From Bradyrhizobium sp. SRS-191 (GTDB taxonomy: Bacteria; Pseudomonadota; Alphaproteobacteria; Rhizobiales; Xanthobacteraceae): a stretch of DNA of 52,471 bases. The stretch lies in assembly GCF_024586915.1 (NCBI RefSeq), contig NZ_JANBVS010000030.1, positions 1-52,471 of the forward strand. Reading direction: 5' to 3'. The notes beneath the pieces were generated by a model. It did no database searches and was not told the origin of the DNA. It worked only from the letters and a program-made list of their open reading frames with translations. Positions 1-7,709 of this stretch are shown here, piece by piece. The translations under genes and the position numbers were made by a program. Numbering within the stretch: the stretch's first letter is position 1; each line of letters begins with the position of its first letter.

Positions 1-195
1 GTCAAGCAGATTGGAGATGTCGGAAGCGCGGTTGTCGAGACCCTGGGCGGTGAAGAAGTTGGTCGGATTGTCGAGTGCCGAATTGACCTTCTTGCCCGTG
101 GAGAGATTGTTCTGGGTGGTGGCGAGGAGCTGAGCCGTCGACTGGAGCGACAGCAAATTCTGGCGCACCGACGCCGAGAGGACGATACCTGACAT
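1..195 (-). CDS. fliC: Flagellin, N-terminal part (cut by window edge)
   Basis: This is the first 65 codons of a flagellin, the filament subunit exported by the flagellar type III system. The start is the ATG at 193-195 (minus strand), preceded by an AGAAGG ribosome binding site. The protein begins MSGIVLSASVRQNLLSLQ and continues with the conserved D0/D1 signature LSTGKKVNSALDNPTNFF, diagnostic of the flagellin N-terminal helix. The rest lies outside the window, so length and C-terminus are unknown. It sits downstream of a PLP/ATP-grasp operon and of flgE-flgK-flgL, all on the same strand, but a 341-base gap suggests its own promoter. I saw no convincing sigma-54 or sigma-28 box in that gap. 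Confidence 0.9.
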   Translation of the reverse strand, partial: MSGIVLSASVRQNLLSLQSTAQLLATTQNNLSTGKKVNSALDNPTNFFTAQGLDNRASDISNLLD

Positions 196-536
196 TTTCA
201 TACCCTTCTGGTGTGAAACAAGAACCCGATCCCTTCGAGATCAGGCTGCTGCCCAGATCGACTTGGCGTCCTGGGCAACGGGCGTCACGGTGAATGGCAG
301 TGGCTAACAAACGTTGAAGCGGTTGTGGCGCCGGCACGGTTCAATCCGTCCAGCGAGCGCGCACGCGGTTGTATCGTCGTTGCATGCGATCAGCGCACGC
401 GTTGAAAACACACGCAGATTCATTCACGCGCGTGCGTCTTCACTCGGCGTCAACCAACTTCGGAAAGGTTGACGCCGTCCTCTCAGATGATCCCACGATG
501 GGACGATCGACCTGAGGTGGTGGGGAGCGTTTACCA
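196..536. other. Intergenic region upstream of flagellin
   Basis: No gene is supported here. It carries the presumed flagellin promoter and 5' leader on the minus strand and the 3' end region of the PLP decarboxylase operon. The clearest structure is an 11-bp perfect inverted repeat at 445-477. A short TCCCA/TGGGA hairpin lies near 487-499. I could not identify a -24/-12 or FliA promoter. Confidence 0.5.
445..477. repeat. Perfect 11-bp inverted repeat (hairpin)
   Basis: CGGCGTCAACC (445-455) is matched exactly by GGTTGACGCCG (467-477) across an 11-base loop. It lies between the end of the decarboxylase gene and the flagellin start. No run of U follows on either strand, so it is not a textbook intrinsic terminator. 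It could be a processing or attenuation hairpin, or an operator. Confidence 0.6.
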
Positions 537-2045
537 TCAAGGCGCGAGCGGCGGCGCCTCCAATTCGATCAATGGCGAACCGCCGGCCGCACGCTGGCGG
601 CCGAACATCAGGACTGCTGCAATCATCCGGTCGATGTCGTCCGCCTGCGTCCGATGGTTGACGATCGCGGCGCGGATCGCCACGCGGCCATCCAGCATCG
701 TGGTCGACGGCGCGGCGATGCCGGATTCGTGGATGTCGGCGACCACAGCGCCATTGATCGCATCGGCATCTGCGCAGCGGTAGCGGAAACAGACGATGTT
801 GAGATTGACGGGGGCCAGCAATTCCAGCTCCGGCTCGGCACGCACGCGGGCTTCGAGATGTCGCGCCAGCTCGCAGCTCCGCGCAATCATCCGTCCGAGC
901 TGGTCGGCGCCGTAGGTCCGCAGCGTGAACCAGGTCTTGAGCGCGCGGAAGCCGCGCGACAGATCGGGACCGAGATCGCACGGCCATTCCGCGCCGGCTG
1001 CGAGGCCGCGCGTCTCGCGACGCAGATAGGCCGCGGGCGATGCGAAGGCGGCGCGATGCTGTGCGCCGTCGCGCACCAGCAGGAATCCCGCGTCGTAGGG
1101 CACCTGCCCCCATTTGTGGAAGTCGAGCGCGATCGAATCCGCCCGCTCGATTCCGGCAAGCTTCGGCGCGAGCTCCGGCGACAGCATCGCCAGCGCACCA
1201 AATGCGCCGTCGACATGGAACCACAGCCCCTCGCTGCGGCACAGTTCGGACAACTGCGTGAGATCATCGATCGCGCCGATGTCGACCGTGCCGGCGGAGG
1301 CGACGACGAGAAACGGATGCAGGCCCGCAGCGCGGTCCTGCCTGATCGCGGCACGGAGCGCGGAGACATCGATGCGGTGCGACCCATCGACCGCGATGCT
1401 GCGCAGCGCATCGCTGCCGAGGCCGCAGATGTCCATTGCCTTGGCGATGCAGCCATGGGCGGCTTTGGATGTGTAGGCGCGCAAGCGCAGGCCGACTTCG
1501 CCAAGGCCCTCGCTGCGCATGGAGGCGCCGAGGGCGGCACGGCGCGCCACCAGCACGGCCATGAGATTGGCCATCGAGGTGCCGGTGACGAAGATGCCGC
1601 TGGCACTTTCAGGGAAGCCGAACAGCTGCCGCGTCCAGCCGACCACTTCGCGCTCGATCTCGATCGGAGCATGGTCGCGGCCGCCGAGATTGGCATTCAG
1701 CCCGGCCGCCAGCATCTCCGCGAGCATGCCGACCACCGTTCCGCCGCCATGCACCCAGCCCATGAAGCCGGGATGCACGTTGCCGGTGGCATGGGGAACG
1801 ACGAGCTCGCTGAAATCACGATAGACCTCTGCCAGATCGGTCGGCGCCTGCGGCAGGCCGCTACGAAAGCGCTGCCGCGTCGCCTGCGACATCGGCTGCC
1901 AGACCGGACGGTCGCGGATGCCGGCGATGTAGTCGATCATGTCATCGAGCATGCGATGACCTTGCGCGCGAACGTCGTTCCAGTCCCGCGGATCGAGTGT
2001 CTCCGCGGGCTGCAACGACGCTTCCACGCGCGCCGGCGCGCTCAC
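537..2045 (-). CDS. PLP-dependent decarboxylase, aromatic-L-amino-acid decarboxylase type
   Basis: This 502-residue protein belongs to the group II PLP-dependent decarboxylases, which remove CO2 from an amino acid to give an amine. The Schiff-base lysine is K311 in the motif DFHKWGQ. The start of the large domain (GFMGWVHGGGTVVG), the cofactor-side segment GIFVTGTSMANLMAV and the HVDGAFGA aspartate are all present. Length is usual for the family. It is the last gene of a four-gene operon; its start overlaps the stop of the ATP-grasp gene by 4 bases (2042-2045), which implies translational coupling. The natural substrate cannot be read from the sequence: tryptophan, tyrosine, DOPA, phenylalanine or a non-proteinogenic acid are all possible. 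The coupling to a ligase suggests the amine feeds a condensation. Confidence 0.85.
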   Translation of the reverse strand: MSAPARVEASLQPAETLDPRDWNDVRAQGHRMLDDMIDYIAGIRDRPVWQPMSQATRQRFRSGLPQAPTDLAEVYRDFSELVVPHATGNVHPGFMGWVHGGGTVVGMLAEMLAAGLNANLGGRDHAPIEIEREVVGWTRQLFGFPESASGIFVTGTSMANLMAVLVARRAALGASMRSEGLGEVGLRLRAYTSKAAHGCIAKAMDICGLGSDALRSIAVDGSHRIDVSALRAAIRQDRAAGLHPFLVVASAGTVDIGAIDDLTQLSELCRSEGLWFHVDGAFGALAMLSPELAPKLAGIERADSIALDFHKWGQVPYDAGFLLVRDGAQHRAAFASPAAYLRRETRGLAAGAEWPCDLGPDLSRGFRALKTWFTLRTYGADQLGRMIARSCELARHLEARVRAEPELELLAPVNLNIVCFRYRCADADAINGAVVADIHESGIAAPSTTMLDGRVAIRAAIVNHRTQADDIDRMIAAVLMFGRQRAAGGSPLIELEAPPLAP

Positions 2046-3295
2046 GCCGCCTGCTCCGCCGCTGACAGCGCGCGCTTTGCGATCATGTCGGCAAAGGCTG
2101 CGAAGATCTTTCGCATCTGCGGCGGCTTGTAGGGAAACATGTCCGGCGAGTCCATGTTGTGGACCACGGCCGTATTGTCCGCCTCGAACACCAGGAGCGA
2201 TCCGTCCTTGGTTTCCGCACAGTCGATGATGAAGTAGTCGAGGCCGATGCGCTCGGCGATCGCTGCGAGCACGCTGCGGTGACGCCGGCCGAAGCCGATG
2301 TCGAAGGTCTGCATGAAGGTCGCCTCTTCGAGGCGCTTGCTCTCGCTCGCCGCCATGCCGGCGTTGAGGTACCAGATGTCCCAGCGCTTCGCGATCGCCA
2401 TGTGGCAGGCATAGGCCGTGCCGTCGACGAACACGACGCGGTACTTGCGGAACTGGCCGTCCTCGCTGGAATAGTCGACGAAGCGCGCTAAGAAGAACTC
2501 CTGCTCGTCACGCTCGTCGAGATACAGCGAGAGCTCGATCGGCTCCTCGACCTTCTCGAGACCGACACCGGCATGCGAGCCGCGCGGCCGGATGATGATG
2601 GGAAAGCCGAGCGCGCCGTCGACGTCCTCGATCAGCTCGCGCTCGTCCGCGACCTCGACCAGGCGCTCGCGATCGACCGGAACGGTCGCGGGGATCGACA
2701 AGCCCTCGATGCCGGCGAGCAGCGCGTGCAGCTTGTCCCGATCGAGATGCCAGATCCGCTCCGGCGGATTGAGCAGCGGACGCGGCCAGCGCGCGGCGAC
2801 GGCATTGATCTCGTGCAGCGCGTGCTGGCAATCCTCGGAATCCGAGGCAATGACGATGGCGACATCATGCGCCGGCAGCGGCGAGGGAAGCTCCGCGCCG
2901 GGGACGACGTAGAGCATCAGCAGCTCGATATCGCCATCCTCGAGCAGGAACTCGATCGGCGTATTGCTGCCCATGTCGGTCGCCGCCGCCAGCGCGAGCA
3001 CCCGCAGCCGCGGCGCCGGGCTGGTGCAGGTGACGCGATAGAGCTGCTGCGCCTGCAGCACGTCGTGCTGGATCGCCAGCCCCGACGACTTCTCGCCGAT
3101 CAGTTGCGCGACCAGCGCCAGATCGAGCCCCTCGCCCGGCGTAGCGGAGCCGTCGAGCAGCTTGCCGAGGAGTGCGGCCCACATCGGTTTCAGGTCCTGG
3201 CCGTCGAAGGCCGCCTTGGCGATCTTGGCCATGCCGATCCGCTCGGCACAGTCTGCGCCGGCCGCTTCGGCGAGTGCGGGCAAATCAGTTGGCAT
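2042..3295 (-). CDS. ATP-grasp ligase (RimK/glutathione-synthetase-like)
   Basis: This 417-residue protein has a helical N-terminus (about 1-95), a pre-ATP-grasp Rossmann-like region (about 97-180), the linker NPPERIWHLDRDKL, and a C-terminal ATP-grasp fold. Visible ATP-grasp elements are the glycine-rich loop IIRPRGSHAGVG (234-245; an arginine stands where many families have lysine) and the metal/ATP motif FEADN (370-374). ATP-grasp enzymes join a carboxylate to an amine through an acyl phosphate. The gene overlaps its upstream neighbour by 11 bases and its downstream neighbour by 4, so it is the core of a coupled operon with two PLP enzymes. The simplest inference is amide-bond formation on the product of one of them. 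The substrate is unknown. Confidence 0.75.
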   Translation of the reverse strand: MPTDLPALAEAAGADCAERIGMAKIAKAAFDGQDLKPMWAALLGKLLDGSATPGEGLDLALVAQLIGEKSSGLAIQHDVLQAQQLYRVTCTSPAPRLRVLALAAATDMGSNTPIEFLLEDGDIELLMLYVVPGAELPSPLPAHDVAIVIASDSEDCQHALHEINAVAARWPRPLLNPPERIWHLDRDKLHALLAGIEGLSIPATVPVDRERLVEVADERELIEDVDGALGFPIIIRPRGSHAGVGLEKVEEPIELSLYLDERDEQEFFLARFVDYSSEDGQFRKYRVVFVDGTAYACHMAIAKRWDIWYLNAGMAASESKRLEEATFMQTFDIGFGRRHRSVLAAIAERIGLDYFIIDCAETKDGSLLVFEADNTAVVHNMDSPDMFPYKPPQMRKIFAAFADMIAKRALSAAEQAA

Positions 3296-4913
3296 GACAG
3301 ATATCCCTGAGATCCTGGCTGCTCAGATCCGTGACGAGCAGCTCTGTTTTGGCGACCACGTCGGCGATGCGGTCGATGTCGGCTTCGAGATTGACGCGCG
3401 CGGTGGTGACATCGTCACACCACGCCTCCGTCACCTCGCGCGCGCCGATGCACAGCCGCAGCGCCGCAATCGGCGGCTCGCCGTCGCGATCGATGCGCAC
3501 GGGCTGGCCGATCAGGCACTGGCGTCCGGCCACGGCGGCGTCACGGCCGCTGAAGCGGTCGCTGAGATCCTGCTGAAGCGCGCGATAGACAGCCTGGGTC
3601 TCGCCGAGATCGAGCAGGCGGCCGTCGCGCTGAAGCGCGAACGGAAAGATCGTGGCGAAGCCGAATTCGCTGCTCGCCTCGTCGGCGGCTGCCCCGGTTG
3701 CGAGCGGACGCAGCACGGGCGACAGCATCAGCAGGCTTTCGATCGCCTCGCCGAGCTGCCGGATGGCCATGCGGCGGAATACCTCGGGCACGGCTTGATA
3801 GGCCGCGATCTCCGCGAGCGCGGCCTCCCAGCGCAGCCATTGTCCGATGTTGGCGCGCGGCGCGGAGCATGCGCGCAGATTAGTCCAGGCCAGCGGCCAG
3901 TCGCTGCGATTGATGTAGCCGAACAGGCCGGGCGCGATCGCGGGACCACGGCGCATGGCCGCGGCGACATCGCGCGGCACCAGCAGCGCGCCGCTGAAGG
4001 CCGGTCCGCCGAAGAATTTCGAGCCCGAGATCAGAACCAGATGGCCGCGATCGAGATGCTCGCGCAGCCCGGTCGGATCGAGGCGCATCTGGCAGGCGTC
4101 GACGACGATCCGGACGCGGCCCGGCCAGCGCCGCGCCACCTCGTCAAGGCACGCCAGTCCCGGCCCGCGCCAGCCGAGCTTGGAGGCATCCATCGCCTGC
4201 AGCAGGACGTTGCGCCCACAGCGGATCAGCGCCTCGACGGTCTCGAACACCGCGCCGTCGATGTCGCCGCGCGGCTGCATCGATACAGCGTCGAACAGCG
4301 GCAGAAACACCGCATCGCCGGACAGGCCGTCGATCGGCGCGTCCCTGGTCACGGCGAGGCCGCTCGCCGTCCGCGCGTTGAAGTGGCGCCCACGTGCGCT
4401 GGCGGCCGTGCCGCTGCCGGTCTGGTCGCTGCCGACGATCACGCTCGTGATGGTCTCGCCGAGCTGCGCACGCACCAGCGCCAGCGCGTGCAGCTGCGCA
4501 TCGGTGCCCGACGGCGAGAAGATGACGTCGACATCGTCCGCGAGCCGCAGATGACCACGCAACTCGCCGCGCATCTCCTCGGTGCGGCGGTCGAGCGCCT
4601 CATCGACGCCGAGCGAGATCGCCGCATGCATCAACTGCTCGCGGGCGAGCTCGACGCGGGCAAAGGCACGCTCGGAAATCGGCGAGGCCGTGCTCGACGA
4701 AAAGCACACGAGGTCGGGTGCCGGCGACGGCCCGCACCCATAGGCGTTGCGGCCCCACGGACGATCGAGCGAAAGACGCGTGTCGCCGCCGTCGATCAGG
4801 AGATCTCCGAGCAAGGCGAAGAGATCGCGGAGGCCCGTGGTTGCTGTGCCCTGCCCGCGCCGATCGGCGGCGGGCGCTGTCGAAAGCTCGGGCCGGATTG
4901 CAGGCGGTGTCAT
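3285..4913 (-). CDS. Fold-type I PLP enzyme, aminotransferase class V-like
   Basis: This 542-residue protein resembles class V aminotransferases and kynureninase-like enzymes. The segment VIFSPSGTDAQLHAL matches the phosphate-binding turn, RIVVDACQMRLDP carries the aspartate that pairs with the pyridine nitrogen, and SGSKFFGGP carries the probable Schiff-base lysine K299. It is longer than most class V enzymes (about 380-420 residues), with an N-terminal extension of roughly 90 residues. The start ATG at 4911-4913 lies 10 bases after the glycosyltransferase stop, and its 3' end overlaps the ATP-grasp gene by 11 bases. It may be an aminotransferase, desulfurase, lyase or epimerase. The reaction cannot be assigned from sequence. 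Confidence 0.7.
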   Translation of the reverse strand: MTPPAIRPELSTAPAADRRGQGTATTGLRDLFALLGDLLIDGGDTRLSLDRPWGRNAYGCGPSPAPDLVCFSSSTASPISERAFARVELAREQLMHAAISLGVDEALDRRTEEMRGELRGHLRLADDVDVIFSPSGTDAQLHALALVRAQLGETITSVIVGSDQTGSGTAASARGRHFNARTASGLAVTRDAPIDGLSGDAVFLPLFDAVSMQPRGDIDGAVFETVEALIRCGRNVLLQAMDASKLGWRGPGLACLDEVARRWPGRVRIVVDACQMRLDPTGLREHLDRGHLVLISGSKFFGGPAFSGALLVPRDVAAAMRRGPAIAPGLFGYINRSDWPLAWTNLRACSAPRANIGQWLRWEAALAEIAAYQAVPEVFRRMAIRQLGEAIESLLMLSPVLRPLATGAAADEASSEFGFATIFPFALQRDGRLLDLGETQAVYRALQQDLSDRFSGRDAAVAGRQCLIGQPVRIDRDGEPPIAALRLCIGAREVTEAWCDDVTTARVNLEADIDRIADVVAKTELLVTDLSSQDLRDICHAN

Positions 4914-4923
4914 CGGATGATCG

Positions 4924-5727
4924 TCACGCTGCGTCGGCGGCGGCCGTGGGGACGTTCACGGCCGATGCGAATTGCGAGGCGACGTTGCCGTGGAACACCG
5001 AGGGACCGACATGGTCGAGCCGGCTGTCGAGGTCGGCCCAGATCTCGCCGCCCAGATCGGTCCAGCGCTTGCAGAAGGCGAAATCCTCGCTGAGATAGGT
5101 GCCGGTCTCCTGATCGATCATGCATTCGAACAGCGCAAAGCGGTTCGGGCTGCCGGCCAGCGCATCGTGCGAATGCTCGCGGAAGAACTGCAGCGGTGCG
5201 TAGGCCGGGTGCGCGATCATCGCCTCGATGACGCGGCGGCGGATCATCAGAAAGCCGGTGCCGGCATAGCGCACCCGGGTGAAGCCGTTGACGACGGCGA
5301 CATGGTCGGGATCCTCGATCTCGAGCACGTAGTCGAGCGACGCTGCCGGCACGTCCATGCGGTTGGAATGGATGGCGCGGCGCGCCTTGCTCCAATTGAC
5401 CTTCTTGACCGGATAGACGCCGGCGACCATGTCGCCGCCGGACTCGATCAGCCGGAACACCTGCTTCGGCGTGAAGCCGATATCGGCATCGACGAATAGG
5501 AGATGAGTGGCAGTGGGATCGTTGAGGAACAGCGTGACGAGATTCGCCCTCGCACGGGTGATCAGCGCGTCGCCGTCGCGCATGTGAACGGTCAGGCCGA
5601 CATTGGACGTGGTGCGCAGCTCGCGCTGCAAGGCGAAGATCGAGCTCGCATAGATGCTCGACACCTGTCCGCCGAAGCACGGGGTTGCGATCACCAGATG
5701 GATCCGCTCGTCGGTCGCGCTACTCAC
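4924..5727 (-). CDS. GT-A-fold glycosyltransferase-like protein
   Basis: This 267-residue protein begins IHLVIATPCFGGQVSS and carries LLFVDADIGF, with the D80-A81-D82 (DxD) motif typical of the nucleotide-sugar and metal site of GT-A glycosyltransferases. No membrane segment or signal peptide is visible, so it should be cytoplasmic. The GTG start at 5725-5727 is chosen because a strong GGAGG lies 6 bases upstream. It is the first gene of the four-gene operon and lies 95 bases downstream of flgL, so read-through from the flgE-flgK-flgL unit is possible. Position between hook-filament genes and flagellin suggests a role in flagellin decoration, but this is inference. It could act on another acceptor such as a small molecule built by the downstream enzymes. 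Confidence 0.65.
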   Translation of the reverse strand: MSSATDERIHLVIATPCFGGQVSSIYASSIFALQRELRTTSNVGLTVHMRDGDALITRARANLVTLFLNDPTATHLLFVDADIGFTPKQVFRLIESGGDMVAGVYPVKKVNWSKARRAIHSNRMDVPAASLDYVLEIEDPDHVAVVNGFTRVRYAGTGFLMIRRRVIEAMIAHPAYAPLQFFREHSHDALAGSPNRFALFECMIDQETGTYLSEDFAFCKRWTDLGGEIWADLDSRLDHVGPSVFHGNVASQFASAVNVPTAAADAA

Positions 5728-5787
5728 GTCAGCCTCCAGAAAGAGAGGCTCTCGCCCCAGATCTGAACAAAAGCTAAAGAGACGTGG

Positions 5788-5803
5788 TTAACGAAAGCCT
5801 AAC
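5788..5803. promoter_or_regulatory. CtrA-like site upstream of the glycosyltransferase operon
   Basis: TTAA-N7-CTAAC differs by one base from the CtrA consensus TTAA-N7-TTAAC. It lies about 60-75 bases upstream of the GTG start at 5727, in the short gap after flgL. CtrA controls flagellar and cell-cycle genes in many alphaproteobacteria. The single mismatch makes this a weak call. Confidence 0.3.
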
Positions 5804-5822
5804 CGTCGCCTCCCCCGTTGTT

Positions 5823-7694
5823 TTACAGGTATTTGACCAGGGACAGCTGGGCGAGCATCGCGGTGGTCTGATAGGACGCCTGCAGATTGGTCTGCAGCTG
5901 CAAGAGCTGGCTCGCCACATCCTGCTGCGAAATGCCCTCGGTCTGGTCGACCAGGCTCTGCATCGCGGCCTTTGCCTGGGTCTGCCGGGCCGTCGCGTCC
6001 TTCATCGTCGTCTGGGCGTTGGCGAAGTCGGTCTGAATGTCCGAGATCGTCTGCTGACCGAGCTGCGGCGTCAGGTTGGCGGCGATGCGCTGGCTGAGCG
6101 CACCGATCTGCTGCCCCGCATTGGCACCCGCCGGCGGCGTGTTGACAGCGGCATAGACCGCGGTCTGCTGCACGAGGTTGCGGATCGCGAACTCGTTGCC
6201 CTGGGCGCCGAACTGGATGCTCTGCGCGGTGTCGATGCGGATGGTCGCGCTGGATCGCGCCGAGCCGGGGCCGCTGTTGCCGGTGTACCAGTTGACCGTG
6301 TTGGCCGAGCCGTTGACCAGGCTTGTCGCCGACGCCAGCGGCGAGCCGGACACCCGCAATGGCGGCGTCGGAGCCGTCACGGTCCCCGAGAAGCCGAGCG
6401 CCGCGAACGCGCCGGCGTTCGAGCTCGACACCGAGAAGCTGGCCGCATTATCCGTCCGCAGGGTGATCACGCCGCCGCTGACCGTGGAGGCCTTCGACGT
6501 GCCGCTCAGCGTATCGATCTTGCTGAGCAGCGTCTGCACGCTGTCGCCGACATTGATCTGATTGTTGCCGATGGCGCCGGAAGCGACGAAGGTCAGCGTC
6601 TGCCCATTCACCGTCAGGGTGTCGCCGGCGGTGAAGTTGGTCGAGAGCGAGTCGGAGTTGGTCCCGCCCGACAGCAGCGTCGCGCCGGTGATCGGTGCCG
6701 GCGTCGCAGCCTTGTTGTTGACGGCGGTGCCCGACACCGCGCTTGCGGTGTTGAAGAAGTTGTCGCCGGCTGTCACGGCGGAGGCTGCGACCAGCGAGGT
6801 GTTGGCGAGCGTCGTGAGCGCCGTATTCAGCGCCGCATTGAGATTGGCCGAGGTCGCCGCCGGCGTCGCGCCGATCGCAAACGTGTTGGCGGGCGCCGGC
6901 GTCGTGGTCGACGCCGTCAGCTGGATCGCCTCCGAGGTACCGTCGGGCAGCTTGAAGGTGAAGCTGATCTGGTCGCCGGCGTTGGGATTGCCGGCGGTGA
7001 GATCGACCGAGATGCCGGCCGGAGAGCCCGAGGGCCCGGTCACGGTGGCGTTGGTCAGCGACGAGTTGACCGTGCTGAGCTTGAACCCGAACGGCGAGCC
7101 GGCGACATCCTCCGCAAGCGTAATCGGCATGGTTGCCGACGCCGACAGATTGAGGCGGCCGAGGCCGTTGAGGCCGAGATCGGCCTGCTGCCGCTCGGCG
7201 ATGACCTGCTTCAGGCCGGCCTGGGTGGCGGTCCCGTTGAGAATGTCGTCGGCCGAGGCGATCGCCGGACGGTCGGTGGCGGTGCCCGAGAAGATGAAGC
7301 GGTCGCCGACCTGGGTGTTGAGGATGCCGGTGATCGCCGACAAATTGGACAGCGCCGTGAGCTGCCCGGTGGTCTGGCCGGTGCTGGTCAGGTTCTGCGG
7401 CGTCGCCGAGGCGCCGCTCTGGACCTGCCCGTTGATCTTCGACAGCGACTGCAGCGAGGTGTTGACCGCGCCGATCACCGTGTTGACGTGAGTCATCGTC
7501 AAGGTGAACGAGGAGATGTTCGCCAGCTGCGCCCGTGCCGCGATCGCAAAGCCTTCATCCGGGCCCATACCGGCATAGTGGTTCGACTTGACGCCGCTCG
7601 ACAGCTGCGTCGAGAGGTCGGCGAGCTGGTTGGAGATGTTCCGCACGGACAGACCGAGCAGAGACGTTCCGTAGTTGACACTGGTGATCGTCAT
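5823..7694 (-). CDS. flgL: Flagellar hook-associated protein 3 (FlgL)
   Basis: This 623-residue protein joins hook to filament as the distal hook-filament junction subunit. Its N-terminus has the flagellin-like D0/D1 helix with LADLSTQLSSGVKSNHY, and its C-terminus (LQTNLQASYQTTAMLAQLSLVKYL) is the matching terminal helix. It is about twice the length of the enteric protein (about 317 residues) because of a long Ala/Thr/Gly-rich middle. Residues about 330-440 contain a module with NFTAGDTLTVNG and INVGDSVQTLLSKI that resembles the flagellin hook IN motif and is also present in the FlgE of this window. It follows flgK by 15 bases and is the last structural gene of the flgE-flgK-flgL unit. Confidence 0.9.
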   Translation of the reverse strand: MTITSVNYGTSLLGLSVRNISNQLADLSTQLSSGVKSNHYAGMGPDEGFAIAARAQLANISSFTLTMTHVNTVIGAVNTSLQSLSKINGQVQSGASATPQNLTSTGQTTGQLTALSNLSAITGILNTQVGDRFIFSGTATDRPAIASADDILNGTATQAGLKQVIAERQQADLGLNGLGRLNLSASATMPITLAEDVAGSPFGFKLSTVNSSLTNATVTGPSGSPAGISVDLTAGNPNAGDQISFTFKLPDGTSEAIQLTASTTTPAPANTFAIGATPAATSANLNAALNTALTTLANTSLVAASAVTAGDNFFNTASAVSGTAVNNKAATPAPITGATLLSGGTNSDSLSTNFTAGDTLTVNGQTLTFVASGAIGNNQINVGDSVQTLLSKIDTLSGTSKASTVSGGVITLRTDNAASFSVSSSNAGAFAALGFSGTVTAPTPPLRVSGSPLASATSLVNGSANTVNWYTGNSGPGSARSSATIRIDTAQSIQFGAQGNEFAIRNLVQQTAVYAAVNTPPAGANAGQQIGALSQRIAANLTPQLGQQTISDIQTDFANAQTTMKDATARQTQAKAAMQSLVDQTEGISQQDVASQLLQLQTNLQASYQTTAMLAQLSLVKYL

Positions 7695-7709
7695 CTTACA
7701 CGCGCCTCA

